From: Lunularia cruciata
Taxonomy: Eukaryota; Streptophyta; Marchantiopsida; Lunulariales; Lunulariaceae
DNA length: 64,000 nucleotides
Assembly: GCA_948567375.1 (NCBI GenBank)
Contig: OX419757.1
Location: forward strand, 7,254,001-7,318,000
Direction: 5' to 3'
The stretch's first letter is position 1. The number at the start of each line of letters is the position of its first letter. Under the pieces are notes generated by a model. The model saw nothing but the letters and a program-made list of their open reading frames with translations. It searched no databases and had not been told where the DNA came from. Shown here piece after piece: positions 13,401 to 24,846 of the stretch. The position numbers and the translations under genes were made by a program.

Positions 13401-14581
13401 TACTTAGAGTGGTGAACCATGATGCAGATGGGTTGAGTAGAAACCCATGTCCTAGCTAGCAAGATTAGCCTGGAGCATGTTGGCATGGTGAGACAGATGA
13501 GGAGAAGGTGTCAAGTTGGCATGCATCTAATTTTCTATGTGTATTCTTTGAGGCCTTGGTGGTATCTCTCTCAATGCATATAGGAGGAGTTATTGAGGTC
13601 ATATATCTAGAAGGTAGAGATAGTGGTACAATTCAACAAGATATTCATGATGATGTCTTAGTGATGGATTATCTTTGCATTGGTGTTGTGGGTTATCTTT
13701 GCACTGGTGTTGTGGGTGGCACAATTGAGGCCAAGGAGAGAGACCATATCCTTCAGCAAACCAAGTGGTTCAGACTGGAAGGAAAACACCTTCTTTGTGT
13801 ATGGGAGGATGGTAGAGTGCAAGTAGTACCACTTCCATCTCTAAGACCACAGTTGGTCTACCATACTCATGAGGAGCTAGGACATTTTGGAGTAAAGCAT
13901 AGATATAGCTTACTCCAAAGTCATTATTGGTAGCACAATATCCACATCAATATACAACAATTTGTTGCTGAATTTGTGGTTTGTGACCAAGTTAGAGCAT
14001 CATTTAATGCTCCTATGCCACTTTACAAGCATTACCTATCATGAAGTTGGATCATCATTGGAGTTTGGACTTTGCTGAACCTTTATTGTTGACTATGAGG
14101 CATTAGTGGTATGTTTTGGTTATGGTGGAGCACTTTTATAGGTGGATTGAGTTAGTGGTATTTCTTGACAAGTCTAGTGAAGGGACGGCTTACTTGTTTT
14201 TGGAATGGGCTCTTAGTCATTTGGTGCACCGATTGAGGTTTTGATTGATTAGGGTACATAGTTCTTGGGAGAGTTTCAAGTCTTGTGTAATAAGGCTTTG
14301 ATTGATCATTGTACTACCTCCCAAGATCACCCTAAGGCATATGGCTTAGCAAAGAGAGTGGTTCAAATTGTGAAAAGAGGATTGCATAAGTATAATTTGT
14401 AGAGAGGCCACTTGGGAGATCTGGATCCCTAGTTACCTTGGTAAGCCATGGGCTATTGGTTCAATTGGTGAGCCTCCTTAGCATCCTTCTCTCCTTACTT
14501 TCTACTCTATGGATAAGACTAGATTTACCTATAACCATTTGTCAAGATGTTATTGTAGTTTTGGACTTGGATGATCTAGAC
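7500..14581 (+). pseudogene. E2 Gag-protease-methyltransferase-RT-RNase H-integrase, decayed
   Basis: A decayed version of the E4 polyprotein. Gag runs about 7500-8353 (DEIYGAS-like start, then ELDDFIQEFDSWCDLQQM). The zinc-knuckle part is about 8960-9400, the protease part about 9930-10560. The methyltransferase is at about 10690-11660, with CLLELLGGIST for motif I; the PCQ motif at about 10990 is put out of frame by a one-base loss. Reverse transcriptase is about 12030-12830 with a Y-IDDIL motif, RNase H about 13080-13460, and integrase begins about 13850 and is cut at 14581 by E3. Stops and frameshifts are frequent. It cannot make an intact protein. The C-terminal end continues at 30185-30460 and 32637-32890. 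Confidence 0.8.
8354..8933 (-). mobile_element. Solo LTR, family R1
   Basis: A 580-bp insertion in the E2 Gag region with ends tgtaatac and gtattaca, flanked by ctag at 8350-8353 and 8934-8937. E4 reads straight across the empty site (agtggagggcctagtgg, then agttagac). It is homologous to 3366-3942 in inverted orientation. The TATA-like motif lies on the minus strand. No internal domain is present, hence solo LTR. Confidence 0.8.
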
Positions 14582-15032
14582 TGTCACGTCATTTATAGTG
14601 TCGCATCTAGATTGCTTGGACACTGGAGTTCTAGTGATAGTAGTTAGAGTTATTTCAGCAGTTTTTGAGAGACTACTTTCTGATGGTCAGATTTTGTGTT
14701 TGGGGTAACTGACTTCACGGTGGGGCCCACCATCACTTTGCACCATTTGCACCATCGAGTGTGCCGTCAATGGGACCATTAGGGTTCAGACCTAGCTCGA
14801 GTCCAAGGGGTATACTTTCAAAGTGCAGCTCCAAAGAGCTCACTTCTCTGATGTTGAGCCTTCGAGTTCTTGGCTATGGTGGACAAAGGCCGGCGAGCGT
14901 CACCTGGATTCTCTATGCTTGAGTGGGTGTGGCTTGACTGTAATCAATGCCCAATTGTTGGTAGTTTATAGAGTGACAGATCAAGTATTGATATGTGTTG
15001 AGTTGAGTTGAGAGTGGTAAACAATCTGATTA
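14582..15032 (+). repeat. E3 5' terminal segment B
   Basis: About 451 bp, tgtcacgtc to tctgatta, homologous to 29639-30078. It is followed directly by catcagagaag. As in E2 and E4, no A segment is present at this end. Confidence 0.85.
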
Positions 15033-15419
15033 CATCAGAGAAGTTTGGTCAAGGGAAATCGGGTGCAGGAACTTTGAGTGTTGGTGGTATCTCCAAGCTT
15101 GGTAAATCGTTGGTAGCTCGATTCAAGTTCAGTGTTTCCCTAGTGTGCAAAAGCTTGTTCAATTGATGCAGATTTGGTAGTTAGGCAGACAGTGTGTGGA
15201 AGGACTGGCCAAATTTTGAGCAAAGAAGGAGCAAATTTTGAGCACTGGTTGTGATTTTGAGCTCAAGAGGTGAAGGCATGACCAATTTGCTACGAGTTGG
15301 ACTCAGAAAGTCAAATTGAAGGTGGAGTTGGGAAGCTATTCTCATGAATTTGTGATTTAGAAAAACCCATGTTGTCAATTTGGCTCGAGTGGAAAGTTAG
15401 CAAGAGATTAGGTGGACAG

Positions 15420-15690
15420 CCAACTTTAGGGTTTATGTCAGATTTTGGTTGGAATTTACGTCAAATTTGGAGGAGTTTTGTTGTTTGGCCAGATTTGGAA
15501 GACTTTTGCTAGTTTGGAGGACTTTTGCATTAGATTTTACGTCAAATTTTGGTTGGAATTTATGTCAGATTTTGGCCAGATTTGGAAGAGTTTCACTATT
15601 TGGCCAAATTTGGAGGATTTTTGCTAGTTCGGAGGACTTTCACAAGTTTGGAGAAGTTTTTGCCAATTTTAGAGGAGGTTCAAAGTGGCA
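15420..15690 (+). repeat. E3 leader: short degenerate tandem repeats
   Basis: Phrases like tttggccagatttggaagag, ctagtttggaggactttt and tcaaattttggttggaattta alternate several times. The matching stretch of E4 (about 39425-39530) is shorter and has fewer units, so the array differs in copy number between family members. The rest of the leader, 15033-16669, is non-coding. Confidence 0.65.
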
Positions 15691-16669
15691 AGAAGAAAGG
15701 CCTCATTTGGCTTTTAGAGGTTTTGAGGCATAGGGATGTGGGCTATGAGAGGCTACGAAGGCCTAGAAGGGCCAACAAGCCAGCTTGCTGGCGTGAGGCT
15801 AGCTAGTTTAGAGTAGATCTTGGTCATTGGTTGGCAAAATCTGCCTTTCGTGCTAGATTGTGTGCAACAGGGTTTGACTCCTAGATCTCTTGTTCCTAGA
15901 CTGGTGCCCTAGCCAACTGGTCCACCCTCACTTGTTGTCCTTCTGACTGTGCCACTATTATCTATACACATGTAGCTTCGGCTAGGAGAGGCAATTTGAT
16001 CCCATTCTTGGTGATCTTGGTAGCTTAGGACTTAGATACAAACTTCTCTTATGTCAAATGCCAAATGGTGGCAGAGTCAGTCCTGTGTTTTGTTATGAGA
16101 TGGAGGGTTTTTGTTTAGATTTCTTGTGATTGGACGTCCTCCATTCTCTGCTTCCTATTTGTGCACCACGTTTGTGTGAGGTGCCCTGACTTTTGAGCGT
16201 TGGTGCTCTGGTGTGCTCTTGGTAGTGAGGCTGGAGTGATGACTAGTTAGACTACTTTTGTTTCTCTCCGGTGAGGCAAGAAGTGATGACCTCCAGACTG
16301 TGAGAGTGTGTGTTATGATGGCAAGTTACAGGTTGCCCTTTCCCCTAGTGTAGTTATCTCGGTTAGAGTTACATTAGTGGGTGGTGCTTAGTTGGTATTG
16401 GCACTTGGTGGGGCACTTGCGGTTGCGACTTGCGGTTGCAGTTGGTGGTTTGGGTTTGTTGTTGCGGTTACTTGGTCAAGACGGAGTTCTTTGGGGATTC
16501 TAGAGGAGATAGCCCTGCAATACGCAGTGGGTTTACTTGGAGTGGCACTTGGTATCAATCTGTATCTCAGGTCCCAGAGAGGGAGGAGATTGACTCTGAT
16601 TTGGAGTTCGACACAAGAGTTGATTCAGTTGAGAGTGCACTTGGTGTGCCCGCACCGTTGTTGTGGGAC

Positions 16670-19108
16670 ATGGCCGAGATTTATGGGGCCTCCAAAGACC
16701 CTAGGCATTACTCTGGTACAGTGGGTACCATTGAGTTGGATGACTTCATCCAAGAGTTTGATAGTTGGTGTGATCTGCAACAGATGCGGAACCCGACTTT
16801 GTTTACACCCTTCATGGCATGGAAGAGGTTGTTTTAGCATCTGAAGGGTCCTCCGATGGATGACTACCATGAGTTCAGAAGAGCTCATTTGGAGGAGATT
16901 GAGTTATGGAGACAGTATTGGTCTCAACACTATATCTCCATCACTTCAGGCTCGGTGGCCAATATTAGATCAGTTGTACCTATGAGTTCTAGCTTGAGTA
17001 GTGTTGGTGGAGCTAGTGGAGGTGCACTAGCTAGAGATAGTGCTACTACGAGTGGAGGTACCGTTATAGGAGGTGGTGTGGTACTGGGGTTTAACCCCAT
17101 GGTGGAGTTCTTCTTGTGTTTGAGGCAGAACTACCAAGGAGTACGGACTGACAAGCTGAGAAGCTTGCAGGAGTTCCAATGGAAGGCTAGAGAGAGCCTA
17201 CGTGAGGCATACACTTGTATGAGGCGGCTGATCAGTTTCACTCAAGGAGTTACTAAGGCCTAGGCAATCTAGTTTTGGTATGGGATACTAGACAAGGAGT
17301 TGCGATGTAGAGTTCGTGATGTTATGTTGTTATAGGCTACTTTGCCTACTTTGGCAATGGTCTTTGGTTTGGTTGAGCGTATTGAGCTCAACATGGTAGA
17401 GGAGAGGGTGGTGACATCTGGATTTGGTAGGGAGACCTCATCTATAGCTAGGACTTCTTCTAGAGTGCAGCAGAGTGCACCACGCCCAGTTGGTTTTTGA
17501 GGACAGGGTGGACAGCCCAGATCCTATAGAGCAAGTGGAGGGCCTAGTGGAGTTAGACCCTTACCTTCATTTTTGGGTCAGTAGCAGCCAGTAAGTGGTG
17601 GTGTTGCTTGTTGGACTTGTGGTGGACCTCACCATTGGAGAGAGTGTACTCAAGGCAGTGGACCTGATACCTCGGGTGCATCACAGCCAACACAATGGCA
17701 ATGTGAGCATTGCCATAGATTTGGTTACACTAGTGACCGGTGTTTTGACCTACACCCAAAGTCACAGAGTGGTAGGGCTGCTATGGTAGGTAGTAGAGGA
17801 GCTCCAGTTCATGGAGGACGAGGTGGTAGAGGTGGTGGTAGAGGATCTACACCTAGTAGGGGTGCAGTACCTGCCCTTACTTCTGACACAACTATGGCTA
17901 CTCGGATTGAGCAGTTGGAGTAGAGATTGGCTAGCATGGCTATTGCTCAAAGGAGATCAGATTCGGGTGTTGAGGCTTCCACCTCATATGCTGGTGATAG
18001 AGATGCTTTGGACTTCATGTGCGGAGCAGCACATGTGGATGCATCTACAGTAGTGACTAGGAGTGCAGTACGTGCTCTAGAGCCTAGAGGAGCATCAGTG
18101 GAGTTGGACCTATAGAGAGGAGAGGTTGGGAGACATGTCAGATTTCCCCAATCTTTCATGCTATTTGAGGTATTGTAGACGCCATCCATGGTTCCAAGAC
18201 GTCTTAGTGCAGGTGTGGTAGGTGGTGATGGAGAACATGATAGACAACCTACTAGTCAGCCACTTACTACTACACAGACTGAGTCTAGCATGATGTTGGA
18301 GGCGGCTCAGCTGATTATACGGCATCCTTTGTTTTTGGCTAGTGATATGTTTACATTGGGAGTTGACCCAGCCCCAATATTCCAGTTGGCTGCTACACTT
18401 TGTGAGAGTAGAGATGATGTGGTTCCTACTACTAGATCAGAGGTGGTTGGTAGTGGAGCTGACTTGGTTGAAGAGCATGGGATCCGTTCAGCGACCGGTG
18501 GTTTGTGGCAAGCAGCAGCGGCTAGACTAGAGGAGTTGCCAACTAGACCGGCCTTTGAGAGAGCACGGTTCACACCTGGTGTTGTCCTATTGGATAATTA
18601 GAGGGAGATTTTTCATTTGGTGGGACCTTTAGGGAAGGTCTATACACCACAGAGAGTCTTGTTAGACTCTAGTGCGCAGTCCTTTATGTTGAGGAAGGTT
18701 GCAGTTGTCGGTCTGGAGTTACGGAAGACTGATGTGGAGAGGTGTCCATTTCAAATCCAGACATCTTTAGGTGGTGGTTTGACGCAATTGATCACATGTG
18801 GGGAGCTTGTTGTCCAGGTTCAGCCTGGTCATCCGACTGATAGCTCGGTGGTGAGAGCTCAAGCTATTGCGACAATAGCTGAGTCATACAATGTGCTAGT
18901 TGGGGGAGTAGTGTTATACCCCATGGGTTTCAGCATTGACTATTGGGAGGAGACAACCTCTTATAGACCTGGTTGGCAGTCTGGTGAGGGACAGGTATGT
19001 TGCCTACCAGTATGCTTTAGTAGTGGTAGTCTTGGCTCACTACATTCTAGGACCATGGCAGCATCAATTTTAGCTTTCAATGGTGCAGTTACTTGGCTTG
19101 GTGACTAG
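16670..19108 (+). pseudogene. E3 Gag, zinc knuckles and protease region
   Basis: Frame-2 sequence homologous to the E4 Gag-protease part. The first ATG (16670) begins MAEIYGAS. Gag continues with ELDDFIQEFDSW and REAYTCMRRLISF, interrupted by TAG at about 16835 and 17262. The zinc knuckles CWTCGG and CEHCHRFG lie at about 17605-17745. The protease motif at about 18665 reads LLDSSA instead of LLDSGA, changing the glycine after the catalytic Asp-Ser. Downstream VLYPMGFSIDYWEETTSYR is the conserved C-terminal part of the protease region. Stops are mostly TAG. A TAG followed by CAG CCA at 17587, between Gag and knuckles, is shared with E4. Confidence 0.8.
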
Positions 19109-19327
19109 TTGGAGGTGAACGCCCATGCAAAGGATACTCTAGTACCAGAGGAGATCAATTGGCTTTGGAGTACGAGTGGGATTGTTCCATCCACCTTGGA
19201 TGTTCTATTGTGGAGTTCAAAGGAGGCATTGCAGCAACATGCAGATTAGTTGGTGCAATAGGCTTGGAGTGGAGCCTTCGTACCATCAAGAGATAAGTGT
19301 GAAGATGAGCCTCTAGAGACGATTGCT

Positions 19328-19626
19328 TTGACACCTCTAGATACCACACTCATTGCTTGGCGGTATCCAATAGAGGGAATATGCCTATTGGAGTTGTTTG
19401 GAGGGATCACCATCGGACTAGTTGCGGTGTTACAGGCGGGTATCCGAGTACATAGGTACTTGTATGTAGAGAGAGATGAAACTACTAGGAGAGTCTCTCT
19501 ACATCATGTGGCGCACTTGGCCTATCGGTATCTAGAGTTACTACCAATGTCATCAGTTAGAGGTTACCAGAAGGCCCTACAAGGAGACATTTCCTTACTA
19601 GGGATGCATGATCTAGAGAGACATGG
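19328..19626 (+). pseudogene. E3 cytosine methyltransferase, N-terminal part, cut by Y1
   Basis: In the same frame as the protease region. It contains the AdoMet-binding motif I as LLELFGGITIGL, followed by RYLYVERDETTRRVSLHHVAHLAY. Y1 inserted at 19627, between motifs I and IV. The rest of the domain is at 25270-25990. Confidence 0.85.
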
Positions 19627-20049
19627 TGTAAAAGACCAAAACCGAGGAGAGAAATAGGAGAATGGAAGCTCACATTGGGACACTTGAATGAGGGAAAACT
19701 CTGAATGCCTAGCATGAGCTTCGGCCTTGGTATTTATAGGAAGCATACAAGACCCTTGAAGCTTCTCAAGAAGCTTCCCTGAGCCGCTTTCTTGGAGTGC
19801 AAGCCAAGTTAACTAGGAAGCTTCTCAAGAAGCTTCCTTCTAAAAGCCGCATACTTGGCGTGCAAGCTAAGCTAGTTAGAAGCTTCTAGAAGCTTCCTTC
19901 TAGAAGCTACCTGCTTAGGGCACAAGTTAACTAGTTGGGAAGCTTCCTAAGAAGCTTCTTAGATGCTTCTAGAATATTCTAGGCTATTTTGTCTTATTAT
20001 CTACTTCATAAGCTCGACTAACTTCGTCGCTAAACTCCATATTGTTACA
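19627..20049 (-). repeat. Y1 left LTR (3' LTR of the element)
   Basis: 423 bp, tgtaaaagacc to attgttaca on the plus strand. It contains repeated gaagcttc palindromes forming heat-shock-type elements and, on the minus strand, a TATA box (plus-strand tatttatagg at 19731-19740). Confidence 0.95.
19879..19979 (-). promoter_or_regulatory. Heat-shock elements in Y1 left LTR
   Basis: 19879-19896 reads gaagcttctagaagcttc, four alternating GAA/TTC units each separated by two bases, a perfect heat-shock element. 19967-19979 reads ttctagaatattc, three perfect units. Further gaagcttc palindromes with 4-base gaps are near 19757-19778 and 19817-19838. In element orientation all precede the TATA box, as expected for HSF-driven U3 promoters such as that of ONSEN. 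Confidence 0.7.
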
Positions 20050-21489
20050 TATTCCCCCGCCGCTAGTTGGTGACGTCCTCGTCGCCAGTGAAGCTTCGAA
20101 TTCCTTGATGGCCATCTGTGCATTCTGGAGGTGAGAAAGAGGTTCCCATGTAGCATCATGAAGGGGATACCCTTTCCAAAGGACCTTGTACTCCGTATGT
20201 TGGTGACGGCCTCGTTGAATATGGCGACGCGCAAGGATACGATCAACTTTGTACTCCTCATGATCATTGATAGGGACAGGAAGAGGGGGAGGTTGGACTC
20301 GAGAGGAAAAGGAAGAAGGGTTAGGAACAAAGGGTTTCAACTTGGAAATATGAAAGACAGGATGGATACGCATGTGACAAGGTAAGGCAAGACGATAAGC
20401 AACAGGAGAGATAATGTGGGTGATATCAAAGGGTCCTATCCAATTAGGAGCAAGTTTACAAACTTGGGTATCAAGTGGGAGAGGGAGGTTACTAGAGGAT
20501 AGCATGACTTTATCACCAACTTCAAAGGTGAGATCACGACGATGATGGTCTGCATATTGTTTTTGGCGATTCTGAGCAACAAGGAGGTGAGATTTGGCTT
20601 GTTGGAGAGATTGGGATATAGTGGTCAAGAATGTAGAAGTATGAGGAACCTGAGAGGGAGGGGGAGCAAGAAGAGAATCTGGAACAAGCGGATCTTGGCC
20701 AAAATTGAGAAAGAAGGGAGAAAATCCAGTGCTTGCCTGTTTGGAATTGTTGTAGGCAAATTCTGCAGCTGCAAGACATTCATCCCAATTGGTATGGTGG
20801 ACATTGACAAAGGCCCGCAACATATCCTCCAATGTACGATTGGCACGTTCGGTTTGTCCATCAGTTTGAGGATGATAAGCCGTGGACAAAGCAAGCTTGG
20901 TGCCGAGTATCTGGAAGAGTGCTTGCCAAAACTTCCCGGTAAATCAAGGATCACGGTCGGAGATGAGTACATGTGGCATCCCATGATGCTTGAAGACATT
21001 GTCGAAGTAGATTTGCGCTAAGATTGGAGCATCCACGGTATCACAGGTTGGTGCCAAGTGGATTTGCTTACTAAGCTTATCCACAAACACCACAATTGCG
21101 GTGTGTCCTTGTTTTGTCTTTGGCAAGGATGTGATGAGATCCAAGCTCACATGCTCCCAACGAGCGGATGGAATGGCAAGTGGTTGAAGGAGTCCACTCG
21201 GCTTCTGGTTACTGGCCTTGTTCCGTTGGCAACTCTCACATGATCGGACAAAGTCTCGAACATCTCGTGTCATGTTGGGCCACCACCATTGGCGTTGGAG
21301 GGTGCCCAAGGTCTTGTCCACTCCCATGTGACCAGCTATTGGTAAATCATGGGCTTCTTGAAGGCGCACAAGTTGAAGATCACCTTTGGTTGGAACATAG
21401 ATCTGGTCTGCATGGAATAAAAGGCCTTCCTTGAAGGAGAAGGTGTTGTACTCCTTGTCGCATGCTGTTAGAAGACCGTGTACCATTTA
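19984..21489 (-). pseudogene. Y1 integrase and chromodomain
   Basis: The zinc-binding N-terminus has HDLPIAGHMG and CESCQRNK. The catalytic core has SLDLITSLPK (first Asp), LISDRDP (second Asp) and TDGQTERANRTLE (Glu). A C-terminal chromodomain (YKVDRILARR, YKVLWKGYP, ATWEPLSHL) follows at about 20085-20235. The frame ends at 19984, inside the LTR. It is interrupted by TGA at 20944-20946 (probable former CGA after DRDP) and is separated from RNase H by TAA at 21487-21489. Both fit C-to-T change. Otherwise the domain is intact in sequence. Confidence 0.9.
20050..20064 (-). other. Y1 polypurine tract
   Basis: Plus strand tattcccccgccgc directly inside the left LTR reads on the minus strand as a G-rich purine tract ending at the LTR, the plus-strand primer site of reverse transcription. 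Confidence 0.75.
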
Positions 21490-22887
21490 GAAGAAGGGAT
21501 CTTGCTGTAGGGCTAACCGAAACTCGTTATGAATCTTGGGATCAATTGACATCGTCGTAATTGCTGCCGCGATGAGAGGAAGAGACTTCAAATCAGGTTG
21601 TCGTGATAGAGCATCAGGGATGACATGGAACCGACCTGGTTTGTACTCAAGTTTGATGTCAAACAATTGGAGTTGCTCTTCCCATCGATGATGTCGACTC
21701 TTCATGTGCTCTAGGTGTAAGGTCTGCAACAATGGCTTGTGATCAGTTCGCATGATCACTTGTTTCCCCAAGAGATAATGCCTCCATACCTTGGTGGCAT
21801 ATACCATTGCAAGTTGTTCCCGATCTCGAGCAGAGTAATTTCTTTCAGCTGTATTTAGTCGGCGAGACACAAAGGCAATAGGATGTAGTCCATCTGGAAA
21901 TTCTTGTTGCAACACAGCTCCAATTGCAAAGTTAGAAGCATCAGAATCAACCACACAAGGTAGTTGAGGATCATATGGTTGAAGAATGGGTCTTGAAGAC
22001 ACCATATGTTTTAACTTCTGGAATGCTTCTTCATGCTTGGTGGTCCATTGGAAGCTCGAGTTCTTTCCCAAGAGGTCAGTCAATGGTGCAGCCACGTGAG
22101 CATAATAATGGATGAACCGTCGGTAAAAACTGGCCAATCCGTTGAACGCTCGTACTTCGGTAGCATCCTTCGGGGTAGGCCAATCAGTAATGGCCTTGAT
22201 CTTCTCTTCTTCCATCTTGATCCCCTCTGATGAGATCTTATGACCCAAGAAGGTAACCTCCTTTTGCCAAAAAGCACACTTTGACTTCTTGCAGTAAAAT
22301 TTCCACTGTCGTAGTCGTCTTAGGACTTCTCGCACATGATTCATGTGTTCTGCCTCTGTCCTACTATAGATTAAGATATCATCTAAGAACACTACCACAG
22401 ACTGATCCAATAGCCCCTCCAACACCCGATGCATCTGATCCATGAAGACTGCTGGAGCATTAGTGAGTCCAAAAGGTAGAACTCTCCACTCAAAATGTCC
22501 ATACCTTGTACGAAAGGCAGTCTTTTTCACGTCCTCTCCTTCAATAGGAATTTGCCAATAGCCGCTACGAAGATCTAGCTTGGAAAAGTATCGTGCTCCA
22601 CTTAATTGATCAAGCAAGTCATCAATTCGAGGCAAGGGATATGCATTCTTCACGGTTTGCTTATTGAGCCCACGGTAATCAATACAGAAACGAAGTCCTC
22701 CATCCTTCTTTGGAACAAATAGTACCAGTGCTCCCCAAGGAGAGGTACTATGTCGTATGAAATCCTTCTCCAACAACTCTGTAAGTGTTGTTTGCAACTC
22801 CTCCAACTCCTTTGGTGAGAGCCGATAGATTGGTCTACTCCCTGGAGTACTCCCTAGCAATAACTCGATCTTGAAGGGCATACCTCA
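21490..22887 (-). pseudogene. Y1 reverse transcriptase and RNase H
   Basis: An open stretch of 464 codons from ATG 22881. It has RT motifs [46 protein letters not shown] and the catalytic FLDDILIYS, then GHKISSEGI. RNase H has [27 protein letters not shown] and MRTDHKPLL. The upstream frame is the same; only a TGA at 22885-22887 (after GLPSD, probable former CGA) separates it from the protease. The RT itself shows no damaged catalytic residue. Confidence 0.9.
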
Positions 22888-23697
22888 ATCAGAGGGTAAT
22901 CCCTTTGGCAGATCATCCGGAAACACATCTACAAACTCTTGAACTATCCGATCAACCGTCGCTTGATGCGGCACTTGGCCCTCCTCAGATTGTTCTTGTG
23001 CAATCGGCTTGATCCACACTGCGAATACAGACTTATCTTCCTCTAAAGCTTGCTCTATGGCTGCTTCATTAACAAACTTCCCTTCTAGAGACTCATCTCT
23101 CTTCCGAGCTTGCTCCATGGTTGCCTTCCTGGCAAACTTCCCATCTTGGGACTCATCTCCCTTCCACATTCGCTCTATGGCTACCTTCTCGACAAACTTC
23201 CCATCTTGGGACTGACTATTCTTAGGTGTCTTACTCAGAGGTGCCAGACAACCTAATCGGATATTCCTACCTTGGTGTTGTACTTGAATTTGGTGTCGGG
23301 TCCAATCAAATTGAACCTTATGACATTCAAGCCAAGGTAGACCCAGAATGATATCATAGTGTAGAGGTGCCACTACAAACCTCATACACTCCAAATACTC
23401 CTTCCCAATCTTGAAGGTAACAGGATGCAAGGTGCGGAATGCAGAACCCTTTCTACCATCCGCCATCATCAAACTACTTCCAATCACTGGCTTGATAGGA
23501 ATACCCAATTCCTTTGCTACTTGCATAGACATGCAATTCTCTGAACTTCCAGAATCAACCAAAATTCTACAACCCCGATTAGATATCATACCTTGCAAGT
23601 GAAGCAAACTTGCATAGGTCGAGCCTTCAATCCCATTGGAACTAATCAAGCTCCCAATAGGCGGCTCAAAATCTCCTACTGGGATTCCTCGTTTCCC
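22885..23697 (-). pseudogene. Y1 aspartic protease region of Pol
   Basis: Pol frame entered from Gag by a -1 shift. The protease active site reads ILVDSGSSENCM, followed by the C-terminal motif IILGLPWLE. A linker with three related repeats (SQDGKFVEKVAIER-like, 15-20 residues each) leads to RT and ends at a TGA at 22885. The frame has no ATG near its beginning, so it should be made as a Gag-Pol fusion. Confidence 0.85.
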
Positions 23698-24575
23698 TGA
23701 TCATTCCACTCCACAACCTCCACTTGGGCAACTTGTCGAGGTCGTCCATTCTTGAGTGGACATTCAGCAATGCGATGCCCCAACTGGCGACAATAAAAAC
23801 AACCTCCATTTTGTCGTAATCTTTCTCTATCTGCTGTGCCAAGTGGTCTTCGTTGGATAGCATCAATCTCCATTGGTACCGGTTCTTCCACTCGTGGTAC
23901 TGGTGGGTTTTGTGTAGGTCGAGGTCGAGACCAAGTTGTCGCAACTAAGGAATCAAAATGCTCAGCCAATTGCATGGCTTGTTCTACATTCTGTGGCTCT
24001 TGCATGGTCACCTCCAATCTGGTTCGTGACTTCAATCCTCGCACAAATCGATCCAGAACTTCACCTTCTTGGATATCTGGAATTTGCATGATGATATTCT
24101 GAAATTGTGTGATGTAGCTTCTCACTGAGCCAATCTGCCTCAACTCCGCCAATTTATCTCGTGCAGCTCGGGTGGCATTTATAGTCTGAAATTGACCAAG
24201 TATTGCATCCTTGAATTCTGCCCATGTAAAAATTGGTGTAACAATTTGTCGTTCAGCTCTTTCTACTCGGAATTGCCACCAAAGTTTTGCCACTCCATCC
24301 AATTGGCTAGAAGCCAAGAGAATTTGTTTCCGCTTGTCTTGAAGATTGGTGGCTTCAAAGTAACGTTCATAGTCAAACACAAAATTCTCCACTGTGCCTG
24401 GAAGATTCTTGCCTTCAAACACCTTGGGTTTTGGAAATCGAATGCGATCTTCTCCATCTCAAATTGGCGCTTTGTCTATCTGTTCTCGTCGTTGCTGGTC
24501 TCGTTCATCCAACAATCGAGTAAGATGCTCGATTTGTTGTTGCATTGCAAGGATAACATCCGGTATTGCCGCCAT
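23676..24575 (-). pseudogene. Y1 Gag
   Basis: Starts at ATG 24575 (MAAIPDVILAMQQQ, followed by a probable coiled coil of Q/E/R-rich residues). It continues through the retrotransposon Gag domain (LASSQLDGVAKLWWQF, LRQIGSVRSYITQFQNI, FVRGLKSRTRLEV) to a CCHC zinc knuckle CFYCRQLGHRIAEC near the end. It packages element RNA. One in-frame TGA at 24459-24461 interrupts it, another probable CGA-to-TGA change. The gag stop is at 23676-23678. Confidence 0.88.
23691..23697 (-). promoter_or_regulatory. Candidate -1 ribosomal frameshift site
   Basis: On the minus strand the Gag codons read CAG GGA AAC, giving the slippery heptamer G-GGA-AAC. It lies 12 bases before the Gag stop (23676-23678). A slip of -1 enters exactly the protease frame (continuing RGIPVGDFEPP). 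I did not establish a downstream pseudoknot. Confidence 0.6.
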
Positions 24576-24831
24576 CGCTACTACTCTATTCCACTACCTG
24601 CAATTTATCTAGTTGATTAACACGTAGATACAACACGTCCACCGTTCTCCATAAGTTACAACTAGAAGTATCAAGGGTTCCTCTGACACGGTGATCATAT
24701 GTAGAAAATCCTGCCCAAAGCGTGAGGTGATGAATTGTGTGAAATGATGCTTGGGTAATATCTGGACACGAAAGTCCCAATGGTTTGGCGGAAGTGGATT
24801 TGGTGGTCCATAAATTCCATCCATCCCATTC

Positions 24832-24845
24832 CTGCTCTGATACCA
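24832..24845 (-). other. Y1 primer binding site (initiator Met tRNA)
   Basis: Plus-strand ctgctctgatacca reads on the minus strand as tggtatcagagcag, the complement of the 3' end of plant initiator Met tRNA, one base inside the LTR. Confidence 0.9.
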
Positions 24846-24846
24846 A

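Noticed and set aside
19740-19980. Repeated gaagcttc blocks as a CRISPR-like array
   Set aside because: Irregular spacing within an LTR of a plant element; they fit heat-shock elements instead.
20131-21434. Several plus-strand open frames (for example 20542-21021) within Y1
   Set aside because: They are mirror frames of the minus-strand integrase and chromodomain and match no family.
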